A stretch of 64,000 bases of DNA from Burkholderia sp. IMCC1007 (GTDB taxonomy: Bacteria; Pseudomonadota; Gammaproteobacteria; Burkholderiales; Burkholderiaceae), in assembly GCF_027257875.1 (NCBI RefSeq), contig NZ_JAPVQY010000001.1:62001-126000 (forward strand). The letters run 5' to 3'. The position numbers were made by a program, and so were the translations under genes. Shown one piece after another: positions 1 through 9,388 of this stretch. The notes beneath the pieces are model-generated. The model was not told the origin of the DNA. It was given only the letters and a program-made list of their open reading frames with translations, and did no database searches. The number at the start of each line of letters is the position of its first letter. The stretch's first letter is position 1.

Positions 1-103
1 GGCGCTCGCCGCTCGTGGTTCGCCGTTCGCTGTTCCGCCAGCGCAGCGCGTCGCCGGGCGGCGCATGATGACAGCTCCCTTCCCTCAGTCACGGAGTCGC
101 GTC

Positions 104-538
104 ATGACGGCATTCCCGCATTTCCCGCTTCGAACCCTGGCGATCGCCGCGGCGCTGGTTGCCGCCGCCATAGGCGGGGCGCCGGCCTACGGCCAGACGT
201 CGACCGTGCCGGCCGCGTCGGCATCCGCGACACCCGACAACGCGGTGCTGCTGACCGTCTTCCTCGAGCACGACCAGTCGCGCCCGCTCGCCGAGCTGAA
301 TGCGCAGCTCGCGCGGCAGGGGTTCTACAAGGCGTTCCCGCCGCCGGGCGTCGAGGTGGTGAGCTGGACCGTCACGATGGGGATCGGGCAGATCGTCGTG
401 TTGCGGCTGCCGGCGTCGCGGCTGCGGGAGGTCAATCGCGTGCTCGAGGAGACGGCGTGGGGCGCATACCGCACGGCGTTCTACCCGACCTACGACTACA
501 AGGCGATCGGACTGGCGGAGCACGAGCGGGCGAAATGA
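104..538 (+). CDS. Small secreted protein of unknown function
   Basis: A 144-residue protein. Residues 1-30 form a signal peptide: a short basic start, a long Ala/Val/Ile core and a cleavage-like PAYG-Q. The mature part is a compact domain with no Cys and no motif I recognise. An upstream ATG at 65 would add 13 residues, but ATG 104 has a GGAG about 8 bases before it and begins just ahead of the signal peptide, so I chose it. It stands alone ahead of mprF, separated by 370 bases. It is probably periplasmic; I assign no function. Confidence 0.7.
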   Translation: MTAFPHFPLRTLAIAAALVAAAIGGAPAYGQTSTVPAASASATPDNAVLLTVFLEHDQSRPLAELNAQLARQGFYKAFPPPGVEVVSWTVTMGIGQIVVLRLPASRLREVNRVLEETAWGAYRTAFYPTYDYKAIGLAEHERAK

Positions 539-908
539 CGGGAACAGTGATCCGGCCCCGTTCCCGAAACCCGCGTGCGCTCGCGATTTTGCGCTCGTGC
601 GCGCGGCGTTTCGCGGAGAATTTCTCCCGAATGCGGAATCCGCCCGTCATCCGCTGAAAAATCCCAATCGGTTCCCGGTATGATGCGCAGCTTGTGCATC
701 ATTTTGATGCGCCGTTGATGCACCGCCGCGCCCGAACGGCCCGGTGCGAGATCGAAAGATTCTGTAATATAAATTCCGTATACTCGTAATTTTTGATTCA
801 GGTGCTGCCTGCCTCCACTCAGGCCGACCGCCCGCGCAGAACAATCAACATTCGTCGCCGCCAGGCCCCCCGCGCCGCGACAAGCTATGCACCGCCACTG
901 AACAATCT
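539..908. other. Intergenic region upstream of mprF
   Basis: 370 bases with no convincing gene. It holds an inverted repeat, GCATCA-ttt-TGATGC, at 696-710, followed by a third TGATGCA half at 715-721. An AT-rich stretch near 765-800 is the likeliest place for the mprF promoter. A regulator binding the repeats is inference. Confidence 0.4.
696..710. promoter_or_regulatory. Inverted repeat, possible operator of mprF
   Basis: GCATCA and TGATGC are separated by three T, and another TGATGCA lies 5 bases further on. The site is about 200 bases upstream of mprF in otherwise empty DNA. The binding protein is not known. Confidence 0.3.
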
Positions 909-3503
909 ATGTCTTCCCGCCACCCTGGTCCGCCCGGCCGTACCGCGGCGGTGATCGCCCGTGTCTCGGCGCTGATCCGCAACGAGCGCGTGCTGTCGCC
1001 GCTGCTTGCGCTCGGCATCGGCCTGTTGCTGATCGTGGTTTTCCAGCACCTGTCCGAATCCGTCGACTACCGCTCGGTGATCCGCCAGCTGCGCCACATG
1101 TCCGTCGGCGAATGGGGCGCGTCGCTTGCCGCGACGGCGCTCAGCTATCTCGCGCTCGTCGCCCGAGATGCGGTCGGCCTGCGCTACGTCGCCGCGAAAG
1201 TGCCGCGCGCCGCGCTGTGGATCGGCGCGATCGCCGGCTCCGCGCTCGGTAACGCGACCGGCTTCGGCGCGCTCACGGGCGGCGCGGTGCGCGCCCGCGT
1301 GTACGGCGTGTCGGGCGTCACGCCCGCGCAGATCGGCCGGATGACCGTGTTCACCAGCGGCACGCTCGCGCTCGCGCTGGTGCTGATGACGGCAGTCGGC
1401 ATGGTCTGCGTGCCGCAGACGCTCGCCGCGATGCTGCACGTCGCGCCCGGCGTGCTCACGTGGAGCGGCGCGGCGCTGCTGATCGTGCTGGCCGTGATCG
1501 TCGCGATGTGCGGCAACACCGCGCGTCCGGTCGTCACGCGCTTCAAATGGCTGGCGTTCGACGTGCCCGCGCGGCGCGATCTCGTCGCGCAGGTGGTCTA
1601 TGCGGTGCTGGACGTCGTGGCCGCCGGCCTCACGCTGTGGGTGTTGCTGCCCGCGGCGTCCGTCGGCTTCCCGACCTTCATTACCGTCTATGCGGCCGCG
1701 CTGCTGCTCGGGATGATCGGCCACACGCCGGGCGGGATCGGCGTGTTCGAAGCCGCGATGGTCTTCACGCTGGGCCGCGAAGTGCCCCCGCACGCGATGG
1801 TCGCCGCGCTGATCGCGTACCGCGCGATCTACTTCGGCGTGCCGCTCGTGCTGTCGGCCGGCCTGCTGGCCGGTTTCGAAGGCCGTGCTATGCGGCGCCG
1901 GCTCGTGTCGCGGCAGGCCGCGCGCGTGTCGCAACTGGCGCCGCTGTTCCTGAGCCTCGTCACGTTCGCGGTCGGCGGGATGCTCGTGATCTCGAGCGCG
2001 ACGCCCGCGTTCTGGCACCGGATCGCGATCCTGCGCAACGTCGTGCCGCTGTGGGTGCTCGAAGGCTCGCAGGTGATCTGCAGCGTGCTGGGCGTCGCAC
2101 TGCTGTTCGTCGCGCGCGGGCTGCTGCGCCGCCTCGACGGCGCATGGTGGATGACCTTCGCGCTGACGCTCGCGAGCCTCGCGCTGTCGCTCGCGAAGGG
2201 CCTCGCATTCGTCGAAGCCGGCGTGCTCGGCACGCTGCTGGTGCTGCTGCTCGTCAGCCGCCGCCGCTTCAACCGTCATTCGTCGCTGCTCGCGGAGCGC
2301 TTCACGGTGAGCTGGTTCGTGTCGGTGACGATGGTGCTGATCCTCGCGGTGTGGGTGCTGTGCTTCGCGTTCCGCGACGTGCCGTACACGCGCGATCTGT
2401 GGTCGCATTTCTCGTTCGACGCCCGCGCGCCGCGCGCACTGCGGGCGACGCTGGCCGCCGGCGTGTTCGTCGCGATGTTCGCGCTGTGGCAACTGCTGCG
2501 CCCGGCGCCGGGCCGCTTCGTGAAGCCCGTCGCACAGGATCTGCTCGACGCCGAGCAGATCATCCGCGCGCAGGAGTGCAGCGATGCGGGCCTCGCGCTG
2601 ATGGGCGACAAGTCGTTCCTGTTCTCCGAGTCGCGCCGCGCGTTCCTGATGTACGCGAAATACGGCCGCACGTGGGCCGCGCTGCACGACCCGGTCGGCC
2701 CGCGCGACGAATGGCCGGCGCTGATCGGCAAGTTCATTGCGCTCGCGCATGCGCACAGCGGTCGCGCCGCGTTCTACCAGGTGCGCGCGAACGCGCTGCC
2801 GCTGTATCTCGACGCGGGGCTCACGCTGATGAAGCTCGGCGAGGAAGCGCACATCGCGCTCGACCAGTTCGACCTGAAGGGCTCGAACCGTTCGCACCTG
2901 CGCTACGCGCTGCGCCGCGGCGACAAGGACGCGCTGACCGTCGAGGTGATCGCGCCGCCCGACGTGCCGGCCGCGCTGCCGGCGCTGCGCGACATCTCCA
3001 ACGGCTGGCTCGACAGCCGCGACGCGCGCGAGAAGAGCTTCTCCGTGGCCGCGTTCCACGACGGCTATCTCGCGACGCAGTCGGTGATGCTCGTGCGCCA
3101 GGCCGACAAGCCGATCGCGTTCGTCACGTTCATGACGACCGACCTGAACACCGAGGCGACCGTCGGCGTGATGCGTCATCTGCCGGAAGCGTCGCCGTAT
3201 GCGATGGAGTATCTGTTCACGCAGCTCGCGCTGCATCTGAAGGAAGCGGGTTTCCGCAAGCTGAGCCTGGGCATCGCGCCGTTCTCGGGGATGGGGGCGG
3301 CGAAGATGCCGTCGCCGTGGCACCGGTTCGGGCTGATGGTCTGGCGCTTCGGCGGCCGCTTCTACAACTTCCGCGGCTTGCGTGCATTCAAGAGCAAGTT
3401 CGAGCCGCACTGGGAGCCGCGCTATCTCGCGGCCTCGGGCTCGGTCGGCGTGTTCGTCACGCTCGCGGATCTGTCCCTGCTGGCTGGAGGTCGGCGTTCA
3501 TGA
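909..3503 (+). CDS. mprF: Bifunctional phosphatidylglycerol lysyltransferase/flippase MprF (LpiA)
   Basis: An 864-residue inner-membrane protein of full family length. The first roughly 520 residues contain many hydrophobic segments, including the flippase domain (residues about 20-340, with a GHTPGGIGVFEA stretch). The C-terminal 300 residues form the soluble aminoacyl-transferase domain that moves an amino acid, usually lysine, from its tRNA to phosphatidylglycerol on the cytoplasmic side. The flippase half then exposes the positively charged lipid, giving resistance to cationic peptides and acid. Its stop overlaps the next start (ATGATG), so it is probably translationally coupled to acvB. 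The amino acid used cannot be read from sequence. Confidence 0.93.
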   Translation: MSSRHPGPPGRTAAVIARVSALIRNERVLSPLLALGIGLLLIVVFQHLSESVDYRSVIRQLRHMSVGEWGASLAATALSYLALVARDAVGLRYVAAKVPRAALWIGAIAGSALGNATGFGALTGGAVRARVYGVSGVTPAQIGRMTVFTSGTLALALVLMTAVGMVCVPQTLAAMLHVAPGVLTWSGAALLIVLAVIVAMCGNTARPVVTRFKWLAFDVPARRDLVAQVVYAVLDVVAAGLTLWVLLPAASVGFPTFITVYAAALLLGMIGHTPGGIGVFEAAMVFTLGREVPPHAMVAALIAYRAIYFGVPLVLSAGLLAGFEGRAMRRRLVSRQAARVSQLAPLFLSLVTFAVGGMLVISSATPAFWHRIAILRNVVPLWVLEGSQVICSVLGVALLFVARGLLRRLDGAWWMTFALTLASLALSLAKGLAFVEAGVLGTLLVLLLVSRRRFNRHSSLLAERFTVSWFVSVTMVLILAVWVLCFAFRDVPYTRDLWSHFSFDARAPRALRATLAAGVFVAMFALWQLLRPAPGRFVKPVAQDLLDAEQIIRAQECSDAGLALMGDKSFLFSESRRAFLMYAKYGRTWAALHDPVGPRDEWPALIGKFIALAHAHSGRAAFYQVRANALPLYLDAGLTLMKLGEEAHIALDQFDLKGSNRSHLRYALRRGDKDALTVEVIAPPDVPAALPALRDISNGWLDSRDAREKSFSVAAFHDGYLATQSVMLVRQADKPIAFVTFMTTDLNTEATVGVMRHLPEASPYAMEYLFTQLALHLKEAGFRKLSLGIAPFSGMGAAKMPSPWHRFGLMVWRFGGRFYNFRGLRAFKSKFEPHWEPRYLAASGSVGVFVTLADLSLLAGGRRS

Positions 3504-4777
3504 TGTTGAAGAAGGTTATCGCGCAGGCGGCACTCGTCTGCGCGGGAATGATGCTGGCCGGCGCCGCGTGCGCCACGCAGCCGCCCGCCATGAAGGCGCA
3601 AACCGTGTCGGGCGGCCGCTACGGGCCCGTGACCGTGACGAAGCCGAACGGGCCGCTGCGCGGCTTCGTCGTGCTGTTCTCGCGCGAGGCCGGCTGGAGC
3701 GCGGCCGATCAGCAGGCTGCCGATGCGCTCGCGAAAGTGGGGGCGATGACGGTCGGCGTGGATTCGGAGCGCTATGCGGCGAACCTCGCCGCGAAGCAGG
3801 AAACCTGTCACCACCTCGACGGCGACGCCGAAGCGGTCAGCCACCAGCTCGAACGTCTCGCGCAGTCGTCGCGTTACTACGCGCCGATCGTCGCGGGCGT
3901 GGGCCAGGGCGGCGCGATCGCGAAGCAGATCCTGTCGATGGCGCCGGAAAACACGATTGCCGGCGTCGTGTCGGTCGACCCGGCCGTGAAGCTCGATGCG
4001 CGCTTCAAGCCGTGCCCGCCGGATGCGACGATCGTGCGCCGCGCGATGCCCGGCTTCGTCGAAACGGCGGCCGGCGACACCACGAAGCTCGTGTCGCTCG
4101 TCACCGCGCACCTGCACGACACCAGTGCGAGCGACGAGCTCGACGTGTCGGACCTGCCGCTCGTCGAACTGCCGGCCAAGGGCGGCAGCGGCCGGCTCGC
4201 GATCGTGATCTCGGGCGACGGCGGTTGGCGCGATCTCGACAAGACGATCGGCGAGGCGCTGCAGCGCGACGGCGTGTCGGTGGTCGGCATCGACAGCCTG
4301 CGCTACTTCTGGAGCGAGCGGCCGCCCGCGCAAGTGAGCCGCGACCTGGCGCGCGTGATGCGCACCTACATGGCGCGCTGGCATGCGGACCGCGTGGCGC
4401 TGGTCGGCTACTCGTTCGGCGCCGACGTGATGCCGTTCGCGTACAACCGGCTGCCGGCCGACCTGCGCGACAAGGTCGCGGTGATGTCATTGCTCGGCTT
4501 CGCGCCGGCGGCCGATTTCCAGATCCGCGTGACGGGCTGGCTCGGGATGCCCGCGAGCGACAACGCGCTGAAGGTCGCGCCGGAAATTGCGAAGGTCCCG
4601 TCGCAGCTCGTGCAGTGCTTCTACGGCGCGCAAGAGAAGGACACGATGTGCCCGGCGCTCGCGAACACCGGCGCCGACGTGATCAAGACGGGGGGCGACC
4701 ACCACTTCGGCCACGACTACATCGCGCTCGAGAAGAAGATTCTCGGCGGGTTCGGCAGGCCGGTGGCGGCGCGCTGA
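3500..4777 (+). CDS. acvB: AcvB/VirJ-family periplasmic serine hydrolase
   Basis: A 425-residue protein with a signal peptide (MMLKKVIAQ..., cleavage near GAACA-TQ). It has an alpha/beta-hydrolase nucleophile motif GYSFG near residue 305 and the VirJ domain in the C-terminal half. The Agrobacterium relative AcvB hydrolyses lysyl-phosphatidylglycerol, reversing the MprF (LpiA) product. Here the gene overlaps mprF by four bases, matching the lpiA-acvB arrangement. The start is fixed by that overlap; the longer upstream open frame belongs to the mprF region. Role by homology: turnover of aminoacylated lipid in the periplasm. Confidence 0.9.
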   Translation: MMLKKVIAQAALVCAGMMLAGAACATQPPAMKAQTVSGGRYGPVTVTKPNGPLRGFVVLFSREAGWSAADQQAADALAKVGAMTVGVDSERYAANLAAKQETCHHLDGDAEAVSHQLERLAQSSRYYAPIVAGVGQGGAIAKQILSMAPENTIAGVVSVDPAVKLDARFKPCPPDATIVRRAMPGFVETAAGDTTKLVSLVTAHLHDTSASDELDVSDLPLVELPAKGGSGRLAIVISGDGGWRDLDKTIGEALQRDGVSVVGIDSLRYFWSERPPAQVSRDLARVMRTYMARWHADRVALVGYSFGADVMPFAYNRLPADLRDKVAVMSLLGFAPAADFQIRVTGWLGMPASDNALKVAPEIAKVPSQLVQCFYGAQEKDTMCPALANTGADVIKTGGDHHFGHDYIALEKKILGGFGRPVAAR

Positions 4778-4780
4778 ACG

Positions 4781-4802
4781 GCGCCCGCTTCGCGGCGGGC
4801 GC
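4781..4802 (+). terminator. Hairpin after acvB
   Basis: GCGCCCGC and GCGGGCGC form an 8-bp stem with a 6-base loop immediately after the acvB stop. There is no strong T run. Confidence 0.45.
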
Positions 4803-4830
4803 GGTGTATGTGGTGTATGCGGTGTATCGA

Positions 4831-4854
4831 ACGGGCGGCCTGCGAGCCGCCCGT
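4831..4854. terminator. Convergent terminator between acvB and the DUF934 gene
   Basis: A 9-bp GC stem (ACGGGCGGC/GCCGCCCGT) with a 6-base loop, followed on the + strand by a T-rich stretch. It lies between two converging genes, so it could serve both. Three near-copies of a GGTGTAT unit lie between the two hairpins (4803-4829). Confidence 0.6.
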
Positions 4855-4856
4855 TG

Positions 4857-5306
4857 TCATTTCTCTGCCTGTGTCGCGGCGTCCTGCCGCGGCACCGTTC
4901 CTCTCGCATCGCGCTGATAGAAGCCCGGAAACCGGTCGAGTTGCCGGCGCGCGGCCGCGATGTCGGTATCGCCGCCGAGCACCGCGCTCGAAAACCCGGT
5001 GCGCTCCATCAGCAGCAACTGGTCGACCAGCACGTCGCCCGTTGCACGCAGGTCGCCGGTGAAGCCGAAGCGCTTGCGCAGCAGGTACGCCTGGCTGTAC
5101 GCACGGCCGTCGGTGAAGGACGGAAAATGCAGGTCGATGCGTGCGGCCTGCGCGATCCGTGCGGCGAGCGGCGGCAGTTCCTCGTCGTTGCCGATCGTCA
5201 GGCGGTCCGGCGTCGCGGTATCGGGCGTGTCCGCGTCGCCGGCGTGCTCGGCAGGCGTCAGCAGCCGGATGCGTGCGTTCGCGTTGTTGTCGTCGGTCGG
5301 TTTCAT
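4857..5306 (-). CDS. DUF934 protein, partner of sulfite/nitrite reductase
   Basis: A 149-residue cytoplasmic protein ending in the DUF934 domain (conserved FTDGRAYSQA and RKRFGFTGDLRATGDVL near residues 75-105). Its ATG overlaps the stop of the upstream reductase gene (ATGA), so the two form an operon. In betaproteobacteria DUF934 genes regularly follow cysI-type reductase genes in sulfate assimilation. The first 50 residues are polar and look disordered. Biochemical role unknown; an accessory function is inferred from linkage. Confidence 0.85.
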   Translation of the reverse strand: MKPTDDNNANARIRLLTPAEHAGDADTPDTATPDRLTIGNDEELPPLAARIAQAARIDLHFPSFTDGRAYSQAYLLRKRFGFTGDLRATGDVLVDQLLLMERTGFSSAVLGGDTDIAAARRQLDRFPGFYQRDARGTVPRQDAATQAEK

Positions 5307-7087
5307 GCGTGCTCCGCGTGGTGACGCGCGTCGTTCGCGGCCGCCTTGAAGGGTTCCGCGCCGATGCGGCGCACCGTGTCGATGAATCGCTCGGCGCGGC
5401 CGTCGGTGTCGAGCCGCGCATCGAGATACGCGTTGACGAGCGCATCCACGACATCGACGATTTCTTCCGCCGAGAACGACGGGCCGATCACCTTGCCCGG
5501 CCGTGCGGGGCCGCTCGCGCTCGAGCCGTCCGAGCCGCTGAGCGTGACCTGGTACCACTCGGCGCCGTCCTTGTCGACGCCGAGAATGCCGATGTGCCCG
5601 CTGTGATGGTGGCCGCACGAGTTGATGCAGCCGCTGATGTGCAGGTCGATGTCGCCGACGTCGTGCAGCATGTCGAGATCCTGGAACCGTTCGGCGATCG
5701 CGTCGGCAATCGGGATCGAGCGGGCGTTCGCGAGTGCGCAGAAGTCGCCGCCGGGGCACGCGATCATGTCGGTCAAGAGCCCGACGTTCGCACTCGCGAG
5801 CCCGACGGCGCGCGCGTGTTCCCACAGCAGGAACAGGTCGTCGACGTGCACCCAGGGCAGCACCGCGTTCTGCGCATGCGTGACGCGCGCCTCGCCGGCC
5901 GAGAAGCGCTCGGCGAGGTCGGCGAGCGCGTCGAGCTGTTCCGGCGATGCATCGCCGGGCGCCTGCACGCGGCGCTTGAACGACAGCGTGACGATGCGCA
6001 GCGCCGGGTCGCGGTGCGCGGCCACATTGCGCGCGAGCCAGCGTGCGAACGCCGGATGGCGGGTGGCGTGCGCGGCCATGCGCGTGTCGGCGTCCTGCAG
6101 GTCGAGCGTGCGCGGCTTGACACGCGGCGGTACGAACGACGCCGCGATCCGGTCGAACTCGGCCTGCGGGATCGTGTGCGGGCCGCCGTCGAGTTCGACG
6201 ATCTGACGGAACTCCTCCTCGACGTCGTCGAGATAGCGCTGCCCCTCGGTCTTCACGAGGATCTTGATGCGCGCCTTGTACTTGTTGTCGCGGCGTCCGT
6301 AGCGGTTGTACACGCGCACGATCGCCTCGATGTAGTTCATCACGTGCTGCCACGGCAGGAACGCGCGCAGCAGCGTCGCGATCATCGGCGTGCGTCCCAT
6401 GCCGCCGCCGACGCTCACGCGAAAGCCGAGTTCGCCCGCGTCGTTGCGCACGAGCTTCAGACCGACGTCGTGCCAGTCGGTGGCCGCGCGGTCCTCGGCC
6501 GCGCCGGTGATCGCGATCTTGAACTTGCGCGGCAGGAACGCGAATTCCGGATGCAGCGTCGTCCACTGGCGCATCACTTCGGCGAACGGCCGCGGATCGG
6601 CGACCTCGTCCGGCGCGACGCCCGCGCGTTCGTCGCACGAGATATTGCGGATGCAGTTGCCGCTCGTCTGGATCCCGTGCATGTCGACGGTCGCGAGCAG
6701 GTCCATCACGTCGGCAGCCTTCGCGAGCGGAATCCAGTTGAACTGCACGTTGGTGCGGGTCGTGAAGTGGGCGTTGCGGGTCGGCAGGCGCAGCGTGCCG
6801 AGCAGCGCCTGCGCGTCGCGGGCGGCGCGATAGGTGGCGTCGTCGGGCACGTCGTAGTCGCGTGCGATCCGCGCGAGCACGCGCAACTGCGCGCTCGACA
6901 GTTCGCCGTACGGCATGGCGACGCGCAGCATCGGCGCATGGCGCTGCACGTACCAGCCGTTCTGCAGGCGCAACGGCCGGAATGCGTCCTCGCTCAGCGT
7001 GCCGTGCTGCCATCGTTCGAGCTGGTCGCGGAACTGGGCGGCGCGGCTGTGCACGAGCGCCCGGTCGAAATCGGTATATCGGTACAT
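5303..7087 (-). CDS. cysI: Nitrite/sulfite reductase (siroheme, 4Fe-4S), CysI-type
   Basis: A 594-residue enzyme with the two ferredoxin-like half domains and the siroheme/Fe4S domains. The cluster-binding cysteines are visible as CPGGDFC (C-x5-C) and SGCINSCGHHH (C-x3-C). It reduces sulfite to sulfide (or nitrite to ammonia) in six-electron steps. The DUF934 partner favours the sulfite role in cysteine synthesis, but family members are hard to separate by sequence. I start at MYRYTDFDRAL; the longer open frame upstream is not protein-like. No flavoprotein subunit is nearby, as is usual for ferredoxin-dependent types. Confidence 0.88.
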   Translation of the reverse strand: MYRYTDFDRALVHSRAAQFRDQLERWQHGTLSEDAFRPLRLQNGWYVQRHAPMLRVAMPYGELSSAQLRVLARIARDYDVPDDATYRAARDAQALLGTLRLPTRNAHFTTRTNVQFNWIPLAKAADVMDLLATVDMHGIQTSGNCIRNISCDERAGVAPDEVADPRPFAEVMRQWTTLHPEFAFLPRKFKIAITGAAEDRAATDWHDVGLKLVRNDAGELGFRVSVGGGMGRTPMIATLLRAFLPWQHVMNYIEAIVRVYNRYGRRDNKYKARIKILVKTEGQRYLDDVEEEFRQIVELDGGPHTIPQAEFDRIAASFVPPRVKPRTLDLQDADTRMAAHATRHPAFARWLARNVAAHRDPALRIVTLSFKRRVQAPGDASPEQLDALADLAERFSAGEARVTHAQNAVLPWVHVDDLFLLWEHARAVGLASANVGLLTDMIACPGGDFCALANARSIPIADAIAERFQDLDMLHDVGDIDLHISGCINSCGHHHSGHIGILGVDKDGAEWYQVTLSGSDGSSASGPARPGKVIGPSFSAEEIVDVVDALVNAYLDARLDTDGRAERFIDTVRRIGAEPFKAAANDARHHAEHA

Positions 7088-7290
7088 GACGTGATACGCG
7101 AGATGAGCGGCGGCGCACGGGGTGTGCGCCGCTCGACAGGGAGGTTGCGACGGGTGTCGGGCAACGGGAGACAGCGTAGGGAACGCCGGGCGGCGGGACA
7201 AGCAGCAGATCGGGATGGAAAGGGCGCAGCAGATCGGCCGGCACGACGCCGGCGCAAACGGACGGGCATGCACGCATGCCCGTGGCGGGT

Positions 7291-7680
7291 TCAAGCGTCC
7301 ACGATCAGCGCCGGATTCAGCGCGCGGATGCGCTGGTCGATGAAGTAGCCGCCGCCTTCCTGATAACGCAGGTATGGCCGGCCGCACGATACGCAGCGGC
7401 TGACGTTGCAGCGGTTGTACGGGAAATGACGCGGCGCGATCGGCGCGTCGTCCGACGCATAGCGCGTGCCGGCCGGATGATATTCGTCGTAGCTCGGCTC
7501 GGCGTCGCCGGGCGGCGCGAGCGTGGCCACCTCGGTCAGTTGCGTGTCCGGCAACGACAGCGGCAGGGTCGTCCAGCCGGCGAGCGGTGCTTTCGTGCAC
7601 GTGCACGGCTGCGTGACATGTGCCGCTTCGGCCGCGAGTTTCAGCAGCGCATCGTGATCGAGGTAGGGCAGTCGGCTCAT
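7291..7680 (-). CDS. Conserved hypothetical protein with paired cysteines
   Basis: 129 residues starting MSRLPYLDHD. It contains a CTCTK pair near residue 30 and a CNVSRCVSCGRPYLRYQEGGGYF stretch near residue 100, which could bind one metal ion. No signal peptide. It lies about 200 bases upstream of the reductase gene on the same strand, so it may be co-transcribed. The gap between them (7088-7290) has no gene. I do not recognise the family. Confidence 0.65.
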   Translation of the reverse strand: MSRLPYLDHDALLKLAAEAAHVTQPCTCTKAPLAGWTTLPLSLPDTQLTEVATLAPPGDAEPSYDEYHPAGTRYASDDAPIAPRHFPYNRCNVSRCVSCGRPYLRYQEGGGYFIDQRIRALNPALIVDA

Positions 7681-7780
7681 GGGGAAATCGTGAAGGAGCG
7701 GCGGGATCGGCACTGTAACGCGCGCGCGGCTTTGCTGCATGGGCGTGACGCAGGCGGCGCGCAGCTTGCGCGCGATGCGA

Positions 7781-9220
7781 TCAACCCGACTTGCGCACCG
7801 CCGGTTCGGCGATCAGCTCGCCGAGCACGCGGATCGCGCGCTCGATGTCGCGGCTCCACGGATGCCCGAAGTTCACGCGCACGCAGCGCTCGAACCCGTG
7901 CGCGGCCGAGAAGAGCGGCCCCGGCGCGAAGCTGATGCCGCGCGCGATCGCCTGCCGGTGCAGCTCCATCGCGTCGATCGCGTCGGGAAACGACAGCCAC
8001 AGGAAATAGCCGCCGTCCGGCCGCACCCATTCGACGCCCGGCGGCAGCCAGCGCCGCAGCGCGTCGTCCATCCGCGCGAGCTGCGTCTGCAGCGCGCCGC
8101 GCAGCTTGCGCAGGTGGCGGTCGTAGCCGCCGTGCTCCAGGTAGTTCGCGATGCCGGCCTGCGCGGGAATGCTCGCCGACAGCGTCGTCATCAGCTTGAG
8201 CCGCTGCACCTTCTCCGCGAAACGGCCGGCGGCGGTCCAGCCGATCCGGTAGCCCGGCGCGAGCGTCTTCGAGAACGAACTGCAGTGCATCACGAGCCCG
8301 TGCCGGTCGAACGCGCGCGCCGGCAGCGGGTAGTCGGGGCCGTAATGGAGCTCGCCGTACACATCGTCCTCGATCAGCGGCACGTTGCGCGCGGCCAGCA
8401 TCTCCACCAGCGCGCGCTTCTTGTCGACGGACAGCGTGACGCCGGTCGGATTCTGGAAATTGGTCATGAACCAGCACGCGCGGATGTCGTGCCGCTCGAG
8501 CGCGTTCGCGAGCGCGTCGAGATCGAGGCCCGTGCGCGGATCGACGGGAATCTCCACTGCGCGCAGGTCGAGCCGCTCGATCGCCTGCAGCGCCGCGTAG
8601 AAGCCGGGCGATTCGACGGCCACGACGTCGCCCGGCCGCGTGACGGCCATCAGGCACAGGTTCAGCGCTTCGAGCGCACCGTTCGTGACGACGATCTCGT
8701 CGACGGGCTGCGCGACGCCGGTCGCGAGATAGCGTCGCGCGATCTGCTGGCGCAGCGCCTCGTTGCCGGGCGGCAGGTCGACGACGGTGCTCCACGGGCT
8801 CACGAGCCGCGTCGCCTGCGCGAGCGATTTCGCGAGGCGCGGCAGCGGAAACAGCTGCGGCGACGGGAACGCGGAACCGAGCGGCACGATGCCGGGCTGC
8901 GTCGCCGCATCGAGCACCGAGAACACGAGATCGCTGATGTCGACCTTGCGCGTGGCGCCGGCGCGGGTCGCGCGGCGTTTCGCGGGCGGGGCCGCGTCGG
9001 GGTCGGCGCCGGCGCCCGGCGCGACGTAGTAGCCGGAGCGCTCGCGCGCGCGGAGCAGCCCCCACTGTTCGAGCAGGTAGTACGCGCGGAACACCGTCGA
9101 CTGGCTCACGCCATGCTGCGCGATGATCTGCCGCAGCGACGGCAGGCGCGTGCCGACCGCGATGTTGCCGTTGCGGATTTCGTCGGCGATCGTATGGGCG
9201 AGGGTTTCGTAGCGTTTCAT
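7781..9220 (-). CDS. MocR-type regulator (GntR HTH fused to aminotransferase fold)
   Basis: A 479-residue fusion. Residues 1-75 form a GntR winged helix (MKRYETLAHTIADEI, then LPSLRQIIAQHGVS). The rest is a class I aminotransferase-like domain with the PLP-binding Lys at about residue 318 (SSFSKTLAPGYRIGW) and a conserved RVNFGHPWS near the end. Such proteins sense amino acids or vitamin B6 compounds through PLP. I chose ATG 9220, directly before the HTH, over ATG 9238. Neighbours are unrelated, so its target is unknown. Confidence 0.85.
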   Translation of the reverse strand: MKRYETLAHTIADEIRNGNIAVGTRLPSLRQIIAQHGVSQSTVFRAYYLLEQWGLLRARERSGYYVAPGAGADPDAAPPAKRRATRAGATRKVDISDLVFSVLDAATQPGIVPLGSAFPSPQLFPLPRLAKSLAQATRLVSPWSTVVDLPPGNEALRQQIARRYLATGVAQPVDEIVVTNGALEALNLCLMAVTRPGDVVAVESPGFYAALQAIERLDLRAVEIPVDPRTGLDLDALANALERHDIRACWFMTNFQNPTGVTLSVDKKRALVEMLAARNVPLIEDDVYGELHYGPDYPLPARAFDRHGLVMHCSSFSKTLAPGYRIGWTAAGRFAEKVQRLKLMTTLSASIPAQAGIANYLEHGGYDRHLRKLRGALQTQLARMDDALRRWLPPGVEWVRPDGGYFLWLSFPDAIDAMELHRQAIARGISFAPGPLFSAAHGFERCVRVNFGHPWSRDIERAIRVLGELIAEPAVRKSG

Positions 9221-9345
9221 CGGCGCGGGCGCAGGCACGTGGCCGCCGCGCGGGCCGGTGCGGCGCCGCGCCGGCGGGCGCGGGTCATTGTCCGACGAGC
9301 GGCCCGAAAAGGAAAGCGCGACGGCCGCGGCCCATCGCGCTGTCG

Positions 9346-9372
9346 CGTTACTTCCGTTACTTCCGTTACTTG
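9346..9372. repeat. Three tandem 9-bp repeats
   Basis: CGTTACTTC occurs twice and CGTTACTTG once, head to tail, just downstream of the transporter gene's stop (that gene reads leftward). No function is evident. Confidence 0.6.
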
Positions 9373-9388
9373 CACCGCTTGCGCCGCA

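Noticed and set aside
885-3410. An 841-residue frame antisense to mprF, and similar long frames opposite other genes
   Set aside because: Extreme Arg/His/Ala content is the usual shadow of GC-rich coding DNA; mprF reads clearly on the other strand.
4717-5454. Alternative frames over the DUF934 gene
   Set aside because: Arg-rich and without domain features; the DUF934 frame has a linked start and family motifs.
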